DNA of 64,000 nt from the NCBI GenBank assembly GCA_914767715.1, contig OU612066.1, positions 33,580,283-33,644,282 of the forward strand. Direction: 5' to 3'. A model generated the notes under the pieces. The model did no database searches and was not told the DNA's origin. It saw nothing but the letters and a program-made list of their open reading frames with translations. Shown piece by piece: positions 47,467 through 59,277 of this stretch. Position numbers and translations under genes: made by a program. Position 1 is the stretch's first letter. Every line of letters begins with the position of its first letter. The stretch is from Membranipora membranacea. Taxonomy: Eukaryota; Bryozoa; Gymnolaemata; Cheilostomatida; Membraniporidae.

Positions 47467-48595
47467 CCAGCTTACAGGCCTTCCAGCTAACAGGCCTTCC
47501 AGCTAACAGGCCTACCAGCTTATAGACCTGCCAGCTTACAGACCTAAGAGCTTACAGGCCTGAGAGCTTACAGACCTACTAAATTGGAGCCTTCCAACTT
47601 TCAGTCATACCAGCTTACGGGCCTGTAGGTTTACAGACCTAGAGCTTTCAGGCCTATAAGCTTACAGGTCTACCAGCTTCCAGGCCTGCCACATCTTATA
47701 GGCCTGTCACAGGTTACAGACCTACCAGCTTAGAGCCTGGCAGCTTACAGGCCTAAAAACCTACATGCCTACCAGCTTACAGACCTACCAGCTTACATGC
47801 CTGAGAGCTTACAGGCCTACCAGCTTACATACCTATGAGCTTACAGGCCTACCAGCTTACATACCTAAGAGCTTACAGGCCTACAAACTTACATGCCTAC
47901 CATCTTACTGGCCCACAAGCTTACAGGCCTACCAGCCTATAAGCTTACAAGGTTATAGATCTACCAGCTTACTGGCTTACTATCTTAGAGAATAACAGCT
48001 TACAGATTTTCCAGCTTACAGGCCTACCGCCTTACATACTTACCATTTTTCAGGTTTTGCATACCTAAGATCTTGCAGGCCTACAAGCTTACAGAACTAC
48101 CAGGTTACATGCCTGCGATCTACAAGCTTGGAGCCTACCAGCTTACAGGCCTATGAGCTTACAAACCTACAAGCTTACAGGCCTCAAGCTGGTAGGCATG
48201 CAAGTTTTCAGATCTACCAGCTTGCAGGCCTATGAGCTTACTGGCCTACCAGCCTAGAGCCTTCCAGCTTTCAGGCCTACCAGCTTACAGGCCTTGCAGC
48301 TTTCAGGGCTACGAGCTTTCAGATCTTCTAGCTAATAGATCTACAAGCATACAGGCCTGGCAGCTTTCTGGCCTATGAGTTTACAGGCCTACCAGACTTA
48401 CAAGCATACGGACTTCCCAGCTCACAGACCTGCGAGCTTAAAGGCCTATGAGCTTACAGAGCTACCAGGTTACAGACCTACTAGCTTGCAGGACTACGAG
48501 CTAACATATCAACCAGGTTACAGACCTATCAGCTCACAGGCCTAACAGCTCACTGGCCTAACAGCTCACAGGCCTACCAGCTTACAGACCTATTA
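47467..48595 (+). repeat. Minisatellite of ~16-bp units (accagcttacaggcct), about 70 copies
   Basis: A degenerate array around the unit accagcttacaggcct, with frequent variants (gagctt, agacct, tacatgcct). The array starts inside the last partial 175-bp unit. The frame 47765-47995 (repeated Leu-Gln-Ala-Tyr-like residues) is an artefact of the repeat. Confidence 0.92.
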
Positions 48596-50403
48596 CTATC
48601 GTCTATTGCTGTAAGTTAAATTCAAGTTATTTAGTCTAAAAAATACAGTATAGGTTAAGAATGCTTGTATTTGAATACTCATACTATTCACAGGTTTTGT
48701 GCTGATATGACTGCAGAATATGCAGCAACTCAAGCATAACAATGCAAAAGGTAGCCTTTCATGTAACGTAATGATGTCTCCTACCACTGTCTCTGACAAC
48801 ATCGATCAGTGATGTCTTCTTTGTAGGAAATTCAAGTGGTGGAATTTTTTACCGAGAGAACAGACTACCATGGCAAAATCCACAGCTTTAGATATATAAG
48901 ATTGCACCGCAAATCAATGCTGCCACATATCATGAAGGAATAAAAAAGACAAATCATCATATATCCATACTCAGGTAACAGCATTATGAGTACCTTGAGA
49001 TTTAAATGTGACTGATTCAATCTGTCATGATAGAATGGGAGCTCAACTGCTCTCTATTGTAAACACCCCAACTACCAACGCGTCGTTCACTACCTAATAT
49101 ATTTAGGGTTGTTTCGGTCATCCCAGAGTAATCTCAACTTTGCTCGACTGTAAATAATGAACAAGAATTTTGATGCCATGGTTCGATATCTATTGCAGGT
49201 GTTTATAGAGACGATGAATTACATGCAGAGGAAGTTATATCATGTATATAATGCATGCAATGGAAAATGTAACTATACATGCATGCATGCATTCTTCTAA
49301 GCTAATACAAGTGAATATGCTAGTATGGCTCTATGACATTATTTTAAACTTCAACACAGCAATACTCCTGCAACGACTAACTTTTTGATTTGAGTATACA
49401 GGATCTTAGGTTCTACCCCTAAATCATGTACAGATAAAATCTGTGGACTTCAGGTAAACTCTCAACATACTGGTGATCATAGAGATACTCATGTTGTTTT
49501 GCTGTTCTAAGTTGCAAACTTAATCAGGGTGCTTGGTCACTGGGTGCAGGCCCCAGGGAACTGAGAAGAAGGTTCATTGCGTAAGGCGGTCCTTGCACTC
49601 TGCTTTGCTTTGCTTAAACCTACCTATGGTTACCAGATTGAACCATGCCAGGTGTTTAGTCCTGGTCATGATAATATTTTATGTTGACAGATATGTGAAT
49701 ACATGTGCAACAGTTACACATGGCCAACAGCCTGTCTGGTTAATCATTTATCACTCCAAATCTGTGAGGTCAAACTTCTACCCTGCTTTCATTTTGTATT
49801 TTCCTATCAAAGACATTATTTCTGAGGCTCTACAGCTCTAAAGTTATGCAAGGGAGAGGTAGCTATCCTGTCACATCAAAGGAGATTCACTCATCACAGA
49901 AGGAAGTCTGGTCATAGTATTCTATATGTGCTGTTATTGGCATTCCTTGGAGTTGTCTCCTTAATATCAAGGAGAAGACAATAATAATCATTTCATTCAA
50001 TTTCGAGTATGATATTTACTTATTTAGGGCTTATAACCTCACATTATATTTTTATTAGTACTGATATCTCTTGACATATTAATTCAAGCCTCAGAGAGAG
50101 GGAGGCTCTTATGAAAGCCTTCAGTGATTATATAAGGAAAGACTACTGGATCGAATTGCTGGAACTTATGATTTACTGCTATAGATACAGATTTTGGCTT
50201 CCATTGAAAATATCATCTGTGAAATAATGACCATTAATGTGAGCGCTAAAAAACATAAGGATGAATAGGATTATGAGGCTATCAATGTTCACTGTTCGGC
50301 AATAACTAATTAAATATAACATTGTGTCTGAACAATGGATCGCTTGCTTAATAATACGTTGCTTGATTAAAACATCTGGGTTGCATAAAACCTGTAACTG
50401 TTC
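48596..50403. other. Intergenic, no gene recognised
   Basis: AT-rich. A short cat-gcatgcatgcat run lies near 49280. The frame at 49533-49841 has no features. Confidence 0.4.
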
Positions 50404-50407
50404 TTAA

Positions 50408-51441
50408 GGTAATGTCAAAGACCGATCCGAATATCAACATATCAAATACCGTTGGAAAGCTGTCGAGCTACTGAAAATGAATACCTGAACAAAAACTTGA
50501 TTCAATGACGTTGTGTCATTTTAGGGTGGAAATGAGGCAGAAAACGCTATTTTTGTCAAAGCAGATATTTTTTTGCATAACATCAAATGTGCTGTCCAAA
50601 TGACCATTATTGTGGCTAAACAGTTTTTTTGAAAATTCTCACATACGAAGCCGCTTTCATTAGCCATGGTGCACACAAGAAATGGCAAAAGATTTTTTCC
50701 CTGCATCTTCGTTTTTCTTGAATTTAACGCAAAAGAAGGCCAAAAAACAGCTATTTTTTGGGACTTTTGAGGTGTTTTTGGCCATTCTTTTGCGTTAAAT
50801 TCAAGAAAAACGAAGATGCAGTGAAAAAATCTGTTGGCATTTCCTGCGTGCACCATGAGTAATAAAAGCGGCTTCGTATGTGAGAACTTTCAAAAAAACT
50901 TTGTTTAGCCACAATAATGGTCATTTGGACAGCCCATTTGACGTTATGCAAAAGTTGCGAAAAATATCAGGTGTATTCGAGAGTCCACTGTTTTCGCAAT
51001 ATGCAAGCTAATTTGTTGAAAGTCAATATGTATGACATTTGAAGTGTACTCTAAGGGAAAATCATAATTTATTTTGTTTCGAGCAAATGATCTGTTCTGA
51101 ATTAATGATTGAAGTTTCATATATTTTCACGGCTTCACAAAAAAAATGAGTTGTATGGCGTGACGTAAAAAGTCAGTTTAGACTAGTCGTATATCAAAGA
51201 AAATCAAATTTTACTATGAACTCAATCTCTAAGTATACATTCCACCTGTTTTGAAATTTCTTGCAATTAATTTGACTCCTCAATCTGCTTTGACAAAAAC
51301 AGCGTTTTCTGCCTCATTTCCTCCCTTTAATGACACAACGTCATCCAATCAAGTTTTTGTTCAGGTATTCATTTTCAGTAGCTCGGCAGCTTTCCAACGG
51401 TATATGATATGTTGATATTCGGATCGGTCTTTGACATTACC
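50408..51441. mobile_element. TTAA-flanked foldback element (piggyBac-type non-autonomous candidate)
   Basis: The ends GGTAATGTCAAAGACCGATC and its reverse complement are flanked on both sides by TTAA (50404-50407 and 51442-51445). The inverted ends match for about 160 bp. The left arm then lacks ~430 bp present in the right arm, and pairing resumes to a fold centre near 50755. No transposase is encoded; frames 50521-50951 are palindrome shadows. TTAA duplication is the piggyBac habit, but the ends do not begin with the usual CCC. Confidence 0.82.
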
Positions 51442-51660
51442 TTAATGATTCTTGAAGTAGTGAATAATGAAATTTGGTCACATAACACTCAGCTTAACCT
51501 GGCACTCATTGTGAGAGATGTTGATGATTTTAAAGTGAAGTTGAATTGTGCATAATTAGCTGTCTTTTCATGCGCCTCGCAGTGATGGTGTTGCAACGTG
51601 TTTAGTAAAATTAATAATGATGATTTGATAATGATGATTTTGGTATTTTTGCACATTATA

Positions 51661-52165
51661 AGCTGCACATAATGCCATCACCTCCTAAATGGTAAAAAAA
51701 AAAACAGTGAAATATTATTATGACAAGACTACTTGATAGGGCTTGACAGATTTTGTAATTTCCGAACATGATCAGCTGCACATAATGCCGCAGCGTGCTA
51801 AGTTGGTGAAAACTTGCGTTGAAACATTGATATGACAAGACGACATGATAGCGCTTGATGAATTTGTGTTTTTTGAACAAAATAAGCTGTATATAAGGCC
51901 GCCACATGCTTAATTAGTGAAAAATTGCATCGAACTATTAAGATGACAAGACTATGTGATACCGCTTGACAGATTATGGGATTTTCGACCAAAATAAGCT
52001 GTATATGTGGCAGTCACCTCCTAAATGGTAAGAAAATGCAGTGAAATTATTACTATGACAAGAGTACATGAAAGCGCTGGACAGATTTTGTGATTTTTGA
52101 ACGAAATAAGCTGTATATAAGGCCGCCATATGCTTAATTATGACATGACAGATTTTTTTTTACAT
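51661..52165 (+). repeat. Tandem repeat, ~112 bp unit, 4.5 copies
   Basis: Units start at 51661, 51774, 51885, 51997 and 52109 with aagctg(c/t)a(c/t)at, and contain atgacaagac.a..tgata and cgcttgacagatt. Copies are diverged. The minus frames at 51656-51992 derive from it. Confidence 0.85.
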
Positions 52166-52335
52166 ATCATCTCTTTTACTACTTGGTGGTTTATACCGCA
52201 ATTATAACATGTTTGTTGCGCGAGAGGCCCAAGTTCGAATCCCAGTAAAGACAGTTTGTTTTTACATTTATCATCTCTTTTACTTCTTGGTGGTTTGTAC
52301 CACAATTATAACATGTTTGTTGCGCTATATTCTAT
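52165..52335 (+). repeat. Direct repeat containing a tRNA-like B box
   Basis: tcatctcttttact-cttggtggttt and acaattataacatgtttgttgcgc occur twice (about 52170 and 52270). Between them, gaggcccaagttcgaatcccag looks like the 3' part of a tRNA. Probably a decayed tRNA-derived repeat. Confidence 0.5.
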
Positions 52336-52339
52336 GGCT

Positions 52340-53460
52340 GTACTCACTGAAAATAATTGATGGGGGAGTTCTGCCACATAATAGGACAACGATACTCAGC
52401 TTGTCTTCCTCATAGGTTGCATGGAAAGGACAGCCATTTTAGTTTGCACTTGTAATGACATCGCCAATTGGACATCCATCTAAAACTCAATCGACAACCT
52501 GAGTGTTTATCATCCACACCCCTGAAGTTTTGTGGCATTTATGATCGCGGCATTTCTAGTATAACTTATATTGAATTGTATTATCTTCAATTTTAGTGCT
52601 ATAATGTAGGTCAGGATAAGATGCCTAATAAACACTTCAAATTCTTTTTCTCTTACCCTAGTTTTGCTAGCCGCCATGCCAAAAAAGTGGGATCTGATCC
52701 CATCATAGTCATGATATCATCGGTTCAGCAACCTCTATAATGAGAACCTCCTGACACAACCCACTATGCATTGAAAGTTGACCTGAGTGTCACAATGCAT
52801 TGCTCTATCAGTTGAAAATATGTTGTTTTGTCCGAGCAGTCATTCAACATTATTGCGAAAACTACAGTCACTTTTCTGGAACCCTCTAACAACGGTGCAC
52901 TGCTATATCTCAAGCAAGGAAAAATATGGCCTTTTGGGAACAAATATCAGTGCTGGGGAAAACCGCTTGCCCCTTTTCCAAATGACCCCCCACCAATTAG
53001 GGACAAAACTAAATTTGCTTGCTCCACGCCCTGCATGATTGTAATCTATAAAAGCATTGATTTCACATGGAGTTGGAATCTAAAAAGACACAGTCGATGT
53101 TGGTTCATTATCATTCAGAAGAGGTTATTCCAGAAAGATTGCACCATTCAAACCAGCTGAAAGGCAATTGCCGACATTCACAAATATCTTTCAAATTTAA
53201 AAGGGCAGGTTGGACTAGAGACCAAGGCATCATTCAGACTTGTGCCTTTTGAAGCCGAGGTACTGGATACTAAATTACTAAACCGCATGGGGGCAGCGTG
53301 TTTATATCTACTGAGAATTTGGATGACATCACGATTAATCAATGCACACACTGGTCAAAAATTAATGATTATTAGTTATTGCCTGACAAAGACAATTAGG
53401 GATGATATGACTTACATGGTTTGATCATAGTGTCGGATAGTAAAATGTATTATCGTAAGA
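52340..53460. other. Intergenic upstream of the CD225 cluster
   Basis: Overlapping frames at 52787-53160 and 53067-53252 have no motif or splice support. No gene was recognised. Confidence 0.4.
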
Positions 53461-53470
53461 GTATGAGCAG

Positions 53471-53477
53471 TATATAA
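53471..53477 (+). promoter_or_regulatory. TATA-like box of CD225 gene 1
   Basis: tatataa about 40 bases before the start codon at 53511. The spacing implies a very short 5' UTR, so this is less certain than for the second and third genes. Confidence 0.35.
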
Positions 53478-53510
53478 CTATTATCAGAGCATCACATACC
53501 CTGTTGCACA

Positions 53511-54516
53511 ATGGATACAAACAGCCAAATAGGTAGGGATATTCATTCAGCTTTATTGATTTTCTCCCACCAATGCTTAGTTCTAGAAGCTGATGGTAGT
53601 TCAGGGTTTAAACTATCATGTGTTCTATTTATGTCACCCTGGTGGGTGTCAATCAAACTTTTAAGAATACAGCTTTGTCACCCAGAGAAAACTTTGGAGC
53701 CAGTGCTACTATCATCTTCTGCTAAAATATAGTGTTTCTTGTTATACTTTATAGACCACAACAAACTCTCAAATCAACCATCACCGGCTCTCCCAGTATA
53801 TCAACTGTCTGAGGTGTGGCGAGAACATGGATACGGCCATGAGGTACCCTGGTGGTGGGAGCGTAACGTCCCAGGACACCATGAGGAGATATTACCTTCA
53901 CAGTCAGTAGTGTCTGACACTGACCATCCTCAGGATCATCTTATCTGGAGTGTGATAACAACAATGCTCTGCTGTCCTCTACTCGGTATAGCAGCTATCG
54001 TCTGCTCTTTGGGAACTAAACTTGCTATCAGAAATGGTGAGTTATCTCCTCTAGGAATTTTGATTGTGGAATAATGAAGTACTGCTCTAAGAACAATGAT
54101 CGGATAATGAGTCATTTAGAAATTCCAGAATTGTAATTTTGAGGTGAGAAATTGCATGTTGTGCAGTATCATCAAAGACTTTCATGCTTCAGATCAGTGC
54201 CAAATACTGTTGTTTTGTTGTGTTTAGGGATCGATAGTTTTTTTCAACCTACATCTTTGCAACAAAGCTGAACAAGGGTTGATTTGAGCTGCCTGTACCC
54301 ATCAAACTTATTATTGCCAAATTCTACATCCCCCCCCCCCTTTACCAAATTATCTAAATTTCCTCTATTCATTTAGGTGATGACATCGGAGCTAAAAAGG
54401 CGTCACAGTCAGCAAAGATTTGTAATGAACTTGGTACAACATTAGGTCTGCTGGTTGCTTTGGAAGTTGTATTATACTACACCATAGTACTTCTCACAGC
54501 TAAATTCTATAAATAG
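53511..54516 (+). CDS. CD225/dispanin-family membrane protein, gene 1
   Basis: Three exons: 53511-53532, 53755-54036 and 54377-54516, giving 147 residues with GT-AG introns, all phase 1. The 22-base first exon codes MDTNSQI. Exon 2 has a Pro/Trp-rich cytoplasmic start (VPWWWERNVPG) and the CD225 core DHLIWSVITTMLCCPLLGIAAIVCSLGTKLAIRNG with the LCC pair that is often palmitoylated in the family. Exon 3 gives DDIGAKKASQSAKICN and a C-terminal membrane helix, LGLLVALEVVLYYTIVLLTAKF. Members (IFITM, SynDIG, PRRT types) act in vesicle and membrane-fusion control; which role applies here cannot be said. Intron 2 has a C-run near 54330. Confidence 0.88.
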
Positions 54517-55290
54517 CGATGTGTTTTTCAAGCGGGCTTCGATACAATGTATGAAATGTTAATTTTTTGCGAGTTTTGAATATGTTTAGCAATTCAAAAG
54601 ACGAAATTAGTGATACGTGAATGCCATCAACAATAAATATATATATACGACAGATGGCACAACCAATTATTCTGATGCCGCGATATATATATATAACATA
54701 TTAGATGCATTGAGTCTTCATTTCCAGCCAATATCTTTAAAACGACTGATACAGTCCTTCTCACCAGTTTACACAAAGAATGATTTAGAATCAATTCGCA
54801 ACTCGTGGCCCTGCTCACCCCTAACCTGCCTCACCAGTATAGACTACCAATCATGGTATACATTTATCAATTTTTCTATGGAACTTTTGATTTTTGTCAA
54901 GTATTGCCACGTGTTTAGGCCATGTGTTTCGGAATGAGTCACAATTCTATAAATAATGATCAATTTTTCACCTGGGTTTAACAATTAAAGGTTACTCCTT
55001 GGATTCAGTGGATGGAATGTTGTTTTTTTCTGAGTGTTGAATATGTTGAAGCGCAAAAGGCGAATTAGAAGAATATGAATACTCTCCGATCAAAGTGAGA
55101 CATATGTCACAACCAAATATTCTAATACGCCAATATAATTATGGGGTCGACATTCAATATATTTTCAAAGGGACTGATACTGTTGGGATGCTAACATGGT
55201 TAAGATTTTCACACCAGTCCAAACTAACAATAATTTTATACTCCGAATTCTATCACAAATCCATGATTAATATTTAATTGAGTAATACGC
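54517..55290 (+). repeat. Tandemly duplicated ~430-bp segment downstream of CD225 gene 1
   Basis: 54530-54790 and 54965-55225 share in order gagttttgaatatgtt, caaaag.cgaattag, tc.cat-cacaaccaa-tattct-at-cg, and actgatac.gt plus tcacaccagt. Both diverged. The frame 54617-54937 lies in the first copy and has no coding support. Confidence 0.6.
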
Positions 55291-55690
55291 CTATTCAGAC
55301 ATTGTGATAGAGTCAACCAGTATAACATATGGGTTATATCAGAATAATAGATGATGTATGAAAATCAGTTTTCTGGTTCATTTGGTTTGGGGAAAACCAT
55401 GAGTCCCAATTACAATTCTGACTTCCTGTTGTACTCTGCTGCACTTATCATCGCTTTGAAGTGTTGCAAAGCAATCATCTGTGTCACAGATGAAAAGTGA
55501 CGCAACCATTGATATGAATTCATATATATGGGTATATATCAGTGGACGCAACGCTTTCCGTACTGACCAGTGGTAACCCTTATAACCTACCCTCGTAAAA
55601 TCTGTCAATGAAAAGATGATACATCATTATATAAATCCAGTAGAGAAACTGTAGCTGGGCGTGTTGCAAGAACTAAATGAATATAATGGA

Positions 55691-55698
55691 TATAAAAG
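55691..55698 (+). promoter_or_regulatory. TATA box of CD225 gene 2
   Basis: TATAAAAG 125 bases before the start codon at 55824. The sequence from here to the ATG is paralogous to the promoter of gene 3 (aagctaggagttgagat and aagctatagcttgagat). Confidence 0.6.
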
Positions 55699-55823
55699 GG
55701 GAGTTTGATTTTCTAAGAGTCATAGGCAAGCTAGGAGTTGAGATTGATAGAAGGAAATACACACTGATAAGCTGCAGTCTTGTTATTATAATACAATTAG
55801 TTGGATTAACTACTTGACCAAGA

Positions 55824-57123
55824 ATGTCTTCAGGAAAAAGTAAGTAATACTAAAAATTAAGTAAACTTATTTATTCAGATGGATTATGAGTATATACTTT
55901 TGTTTTACATTGATTCCGACAATGCCAATGTATCATTAATATTATTATTGTTCGCATATTTCACGTTGAATCTCTCACAATTTTCAAAGTTCTATGATAT
56001 TTTTTAGCAGTTGGAGTGACTGGTGCACCGACAAATCCAGCATACAATACACCCTCTACACAGAGTTCAGCTCCTCCACCTTATGGAGTGTCGGCAGCCC
56101 CGGCTCATACAGCTTACATTGTGACTATACCCCAACCTTTAGCAGACCCTCCTAAGGATTACCTGGCATGGAGTATTGTGACAACAGTGCTTTGCTGCTT
56201 CTGGTTTGGAATCGTCGCTATCATCAGATCTGTCAGAGCACGGGATGCGATCAGGAATGGTATGTCGCACAAAATTTTAAGTCACACCAGGCTTTGTCAT
56301 ATTAGATTACTATTTCAAAGTATTATACGGCTTGAATGTCTGATTCAGAAATGAGATATTGTCGTAATGACAGCAAGGATTTGGTATAACATCTGACTCT
56401 TTGATGTCAGCCTCCTAAATATAAGCCCCATATTTTGATGACAGTTGACTTTCCCTTGTTTGAATTTAATAACTGTCCACTGCTCCTCTTCCTATTGTAA
56501 CTTTAAGATTATCGAAGGCTTTGAATCAGCCTCTTGATAGTTGGTGTAATTTTGTACCTATAAAACTATGCTTACTATCGGTTAAAAAAAATAGAAAAGA
56601 TCTACAACTCTATGTCAGTTAGATTCTTAGTTACCGTCTTGAGTTGGCAGACAACACTGCAGGACATGTAACCAGGTGATCAGAAAGCAATAACACTAAA
56701 TGACTATAATCTCACGGAAGGAAAAGAGAAAAAATATATAGTCATATTGGGATCGTGCTAGACTGCCAGGAGCGTGCCATTTGCTCTTGGTATTGTTTAC
56801 GACCACTGTGTGCGTGTGTGTTGTGTTTTGTATAGCAAGTAGGTTTAGATCAGTATTGAGATCTTTATCACATCGAAATCCAAGGAAATAACTTGCCAAA
56901 ATACTTATTCAGCTAATTGTAATTGTCTTTTTTCTTCTGAAACCTCAATTACCTATAATCAAAGTTGGCTTCTCTTTTATCTTTAGGTGACAGTGTAGGG
57001 GCATTAGATGCATCGAAAGGAGCGAAAACTTGTAACATACTTGGTACTGTGTTTGGAATAATTACAATCGGAGGAGTAATTGCATATATCTTTCTGGGTA
57101 ATACTAGAATATATTATAAGTAG
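55824..57123 (+). CDS. CD225/dispanin-family membrane protein, gene 2
   Basis: Exons 55824-55839 (16 bases, MSSGK plus one base), 56011-56259 and 56987-57123, giving 133 residues with phase-1 GT-AG introns. Exon 2 carries a Pro/Ala-rich head (NPAYNTPSTQSSAPPPYGVSA) and the CD225 core DYLAWSIVTTVLCCFWFGIVAIIRSVRARDAIRNG. Exon 3 gives GDSVGALDASKGAKTCNILG, a hydrophobic helix (GIITIGGVIAYIFL) and a short polar end. The acceptor of exon 2 is tagcag, so use of the first AG would add one residue. The head resembles the proline-rich cytoplasmic region of PRRT-like members. Residue order and gene structure match gene 1, from which it differs by duplication. Confidence 0.9.
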
Positions 57124-58554
57124 GCTGACCGTTAATGGTTGTAATTAATAATAATCCAACCTCATTGTGACATTCTTTTTTGGATTTTGGATGACTGATT
57201 TGTGTTTTATGATGATTGAACCGTTCAGCACTAACCTATCTCAGCCTATTCCCAGGCAAAAGTGAGTACAGACTTTTGAGTCAAAAGATTTTTGTAGCTT
57301 ATTGAATTCTCCTGTTTTTTTTTTAAGGTTTTTCGCATGTGATAATCAATCAAATTTGTATTACGCTTTTTTTATCTTTGGAATCAATCGGTAATGTTTT
57401 AACACTGTACCAAGATTGTTATGACATATGGATAATCACATTTTTGCAAAACTTTCATAACTATTATCATGATGATACACATCTGTCGAAAACGTATCTT
57501 TTTAGCTATCTTTAGCCTTAGACCAAAAAATAGACCATTTATCGCATTTCCTTTTTTTGGTTAGTAGTAAGGAATAAAGGTTCCCCGATAGTACGACAAT
57601 TGTTATTTTGAAGCGTCGCTCGCTGTAATGCATCATTATATTTGGGCTTAGTAAGGGATTTATGGTGTACACATGAGTAACATAGCAGTATTGGGGTAGA
57701 AAGATCAAACCATCAACTCCTACAATTTAAACTTGAAGGTTGATAATGAATCAACAGACAGTATATTCCCTGCGGTTATTATTTTGAAGAGATTTGGGTG
57801 CATGCATGAGTAACACCGCAGTATGAGGTTAACAAGTTTTATCTATCAACTCCCATCTTTGACCAGAAAGATTTCGTGTGCTTATCTTGGGAGCTTTATT
57901 TTTATCTCTCGACAACTCTCTGGTTGCATCTTGAGTGAGTTTCATGTTCTGACGAATCATGTAACCTGCTGGAACCAGCAAAACAAGCTAATAAAGTCTG
58001 GGTGACCAGCTTTTATCTCATCTAGTTAAGCCCGACCAGCCCTAAGAACATAATGGGGGATTTCGAGCAATAAAACTAGATAAACCAGAAATAGCTGGAT
58101 AATCAGTTCAATGCTATTGGGCAAAGCTGTAAACTAGGGCAAAGTTGGGCTTTTTATTGGGCAAAGTGTCAACTACGAGATTTAAATATCACCTGATATG
58201 AATTGAGAAGTAGTTTTCTCTCTATTACTGACCGGATAACTCCGCTGTATAATTCTGTATTGTAATAGATCTAATCTCCTGCTCTTTATGAGACCCATGG
58301 CTGCAGATTTTGGGACTTTTTTTTGTTTTATCCAGTTTTGATTACATCCATATGATCATAAAGAGCTCATAAAGAATTTAAAGAATTAAAATTAAATGAA
58401 TATATATAAATAGCTGCTTTATAAGCTGAGTATGTGATAGACAGTGATACTATTGCCATTGCCACAAGTTCATCTTACTAATCAGGCGCGGGATCTAAAA
58501 ATATGACAGCCAAATCCAAAAAGCTTTAGTCTAATCTTTTCAGCACCCTTTGCC
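57124..58554. other. Intergenic between CD225 copies
   Basis: 57980-58340 resembles 60950-61260 (cagcttttatctca.c.agtta, gggcaaag, gaagtagtttt-tct, taactcc.t.ttgtaattctgta, gatct). No gene was recognised. Confidence 0.5.
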
Positions 58555-58555
58555 C

Positions 58556-58645
58556 TATCCACAATGGCTTTGACAGCCTAGCCAGCTTATGCAGCTTACA
58601 CTGTGGGGCCACTGTGACGATACCACAACCTTCCACAATTTTATC
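58556..58645 (+). pseudogene. Relic of a CD225 exon 2
   Basis: agcttatgcagcttacactg, then actgtgacgataccacaacctt, is closely similar to the part of gene 2 exon 2 coding HTAYIVTIPQPL (about 56103-56145), with an insertion and no open continuation into the CD225 core. It is a leftover of a further tandem copy. Confidence 0.65.
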
Positions 58646-58649
58646 TTGC

Positions 58650-59270
58650 CTAGAGTATATTGCAGTATGTTTGTTTGTTTAATTTTAAAACCCTCTCTCC
58701 AGAGATGCTTACACAAAATAAAAACTTTTACTGGGTGGATAGAATTGCTAAATAGAATCCCGTAAAAGCAAAAATAAAAATAAATGAATATCAAAAATCA
58801 ACACTGACTGACTAAATTTAACTTGTGATACACAGTATTGCTTGGCCTCGTTTGTGTGTTCTCGACTTTGGTATATAAAAATTTGATAACTCGGTGGTAG
58901 ATCGTTTAGGTCTCAAAACTGTTTTCTCGATAAATCTCTTCCTCGGTAAATGTTCTGAGTTGTTTTTCACCTTATTGGCGTATTTATGGCACTGTTGAAT
59001 AAGCGTCACGGATAGTGTGCTGACTTTGGCAGCTGCTAGGCGATCACAGTAGTGCCATAAATGATTCGGAGTGTTCTGCTTCCTCTGGTTCAGAATGTGT
59101 TTTATAATTATGGTGCCCTTAGACTGTATTGAAAATATCTTATACAAATAAATATCTGTTTAAGCACTCCCGCCACTTCCCAAAAGTAAATTCCTGTTCC
59201 AACTAAATCTTAATAAATATTATGACAACTTTTGCAATTGAATCCTTAGAGATAGAAATGTTTATGACAC
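58650..59270. other. Intergenic, no gene recognised
   Basis: A minus frame at 58818-59147 has no motif or splice support. AT-rich otherwise. Confidence 0.4.
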
Positions 59271-59277
59271 GGTTTGA

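Noticed and set aside
47765-47995. Open frame of repeated Leu/Thr/Ala-Tyr residues
   Set aside because: It is only the 16-bp minisatellite read in one frame; no start context, splice signal or codon bias.
50521-50951. Two overlapping minus frames of 111 and 66 codons
   Set aside because: Shadows of the palindromic foldback element; related frames at 43244-43476 come from its truncated copy.
51656-51992. Minus frames of 83 and 64 codons with internal similarity
   Set aside because: They repeat with the 112-bp tandem unit.
54617-54937. 106-codon frame after CD225 gene 1
   Set aside because: Lies in a diverged tandem duplication whose second copy is not open; contains a TA-rich run; no motif.
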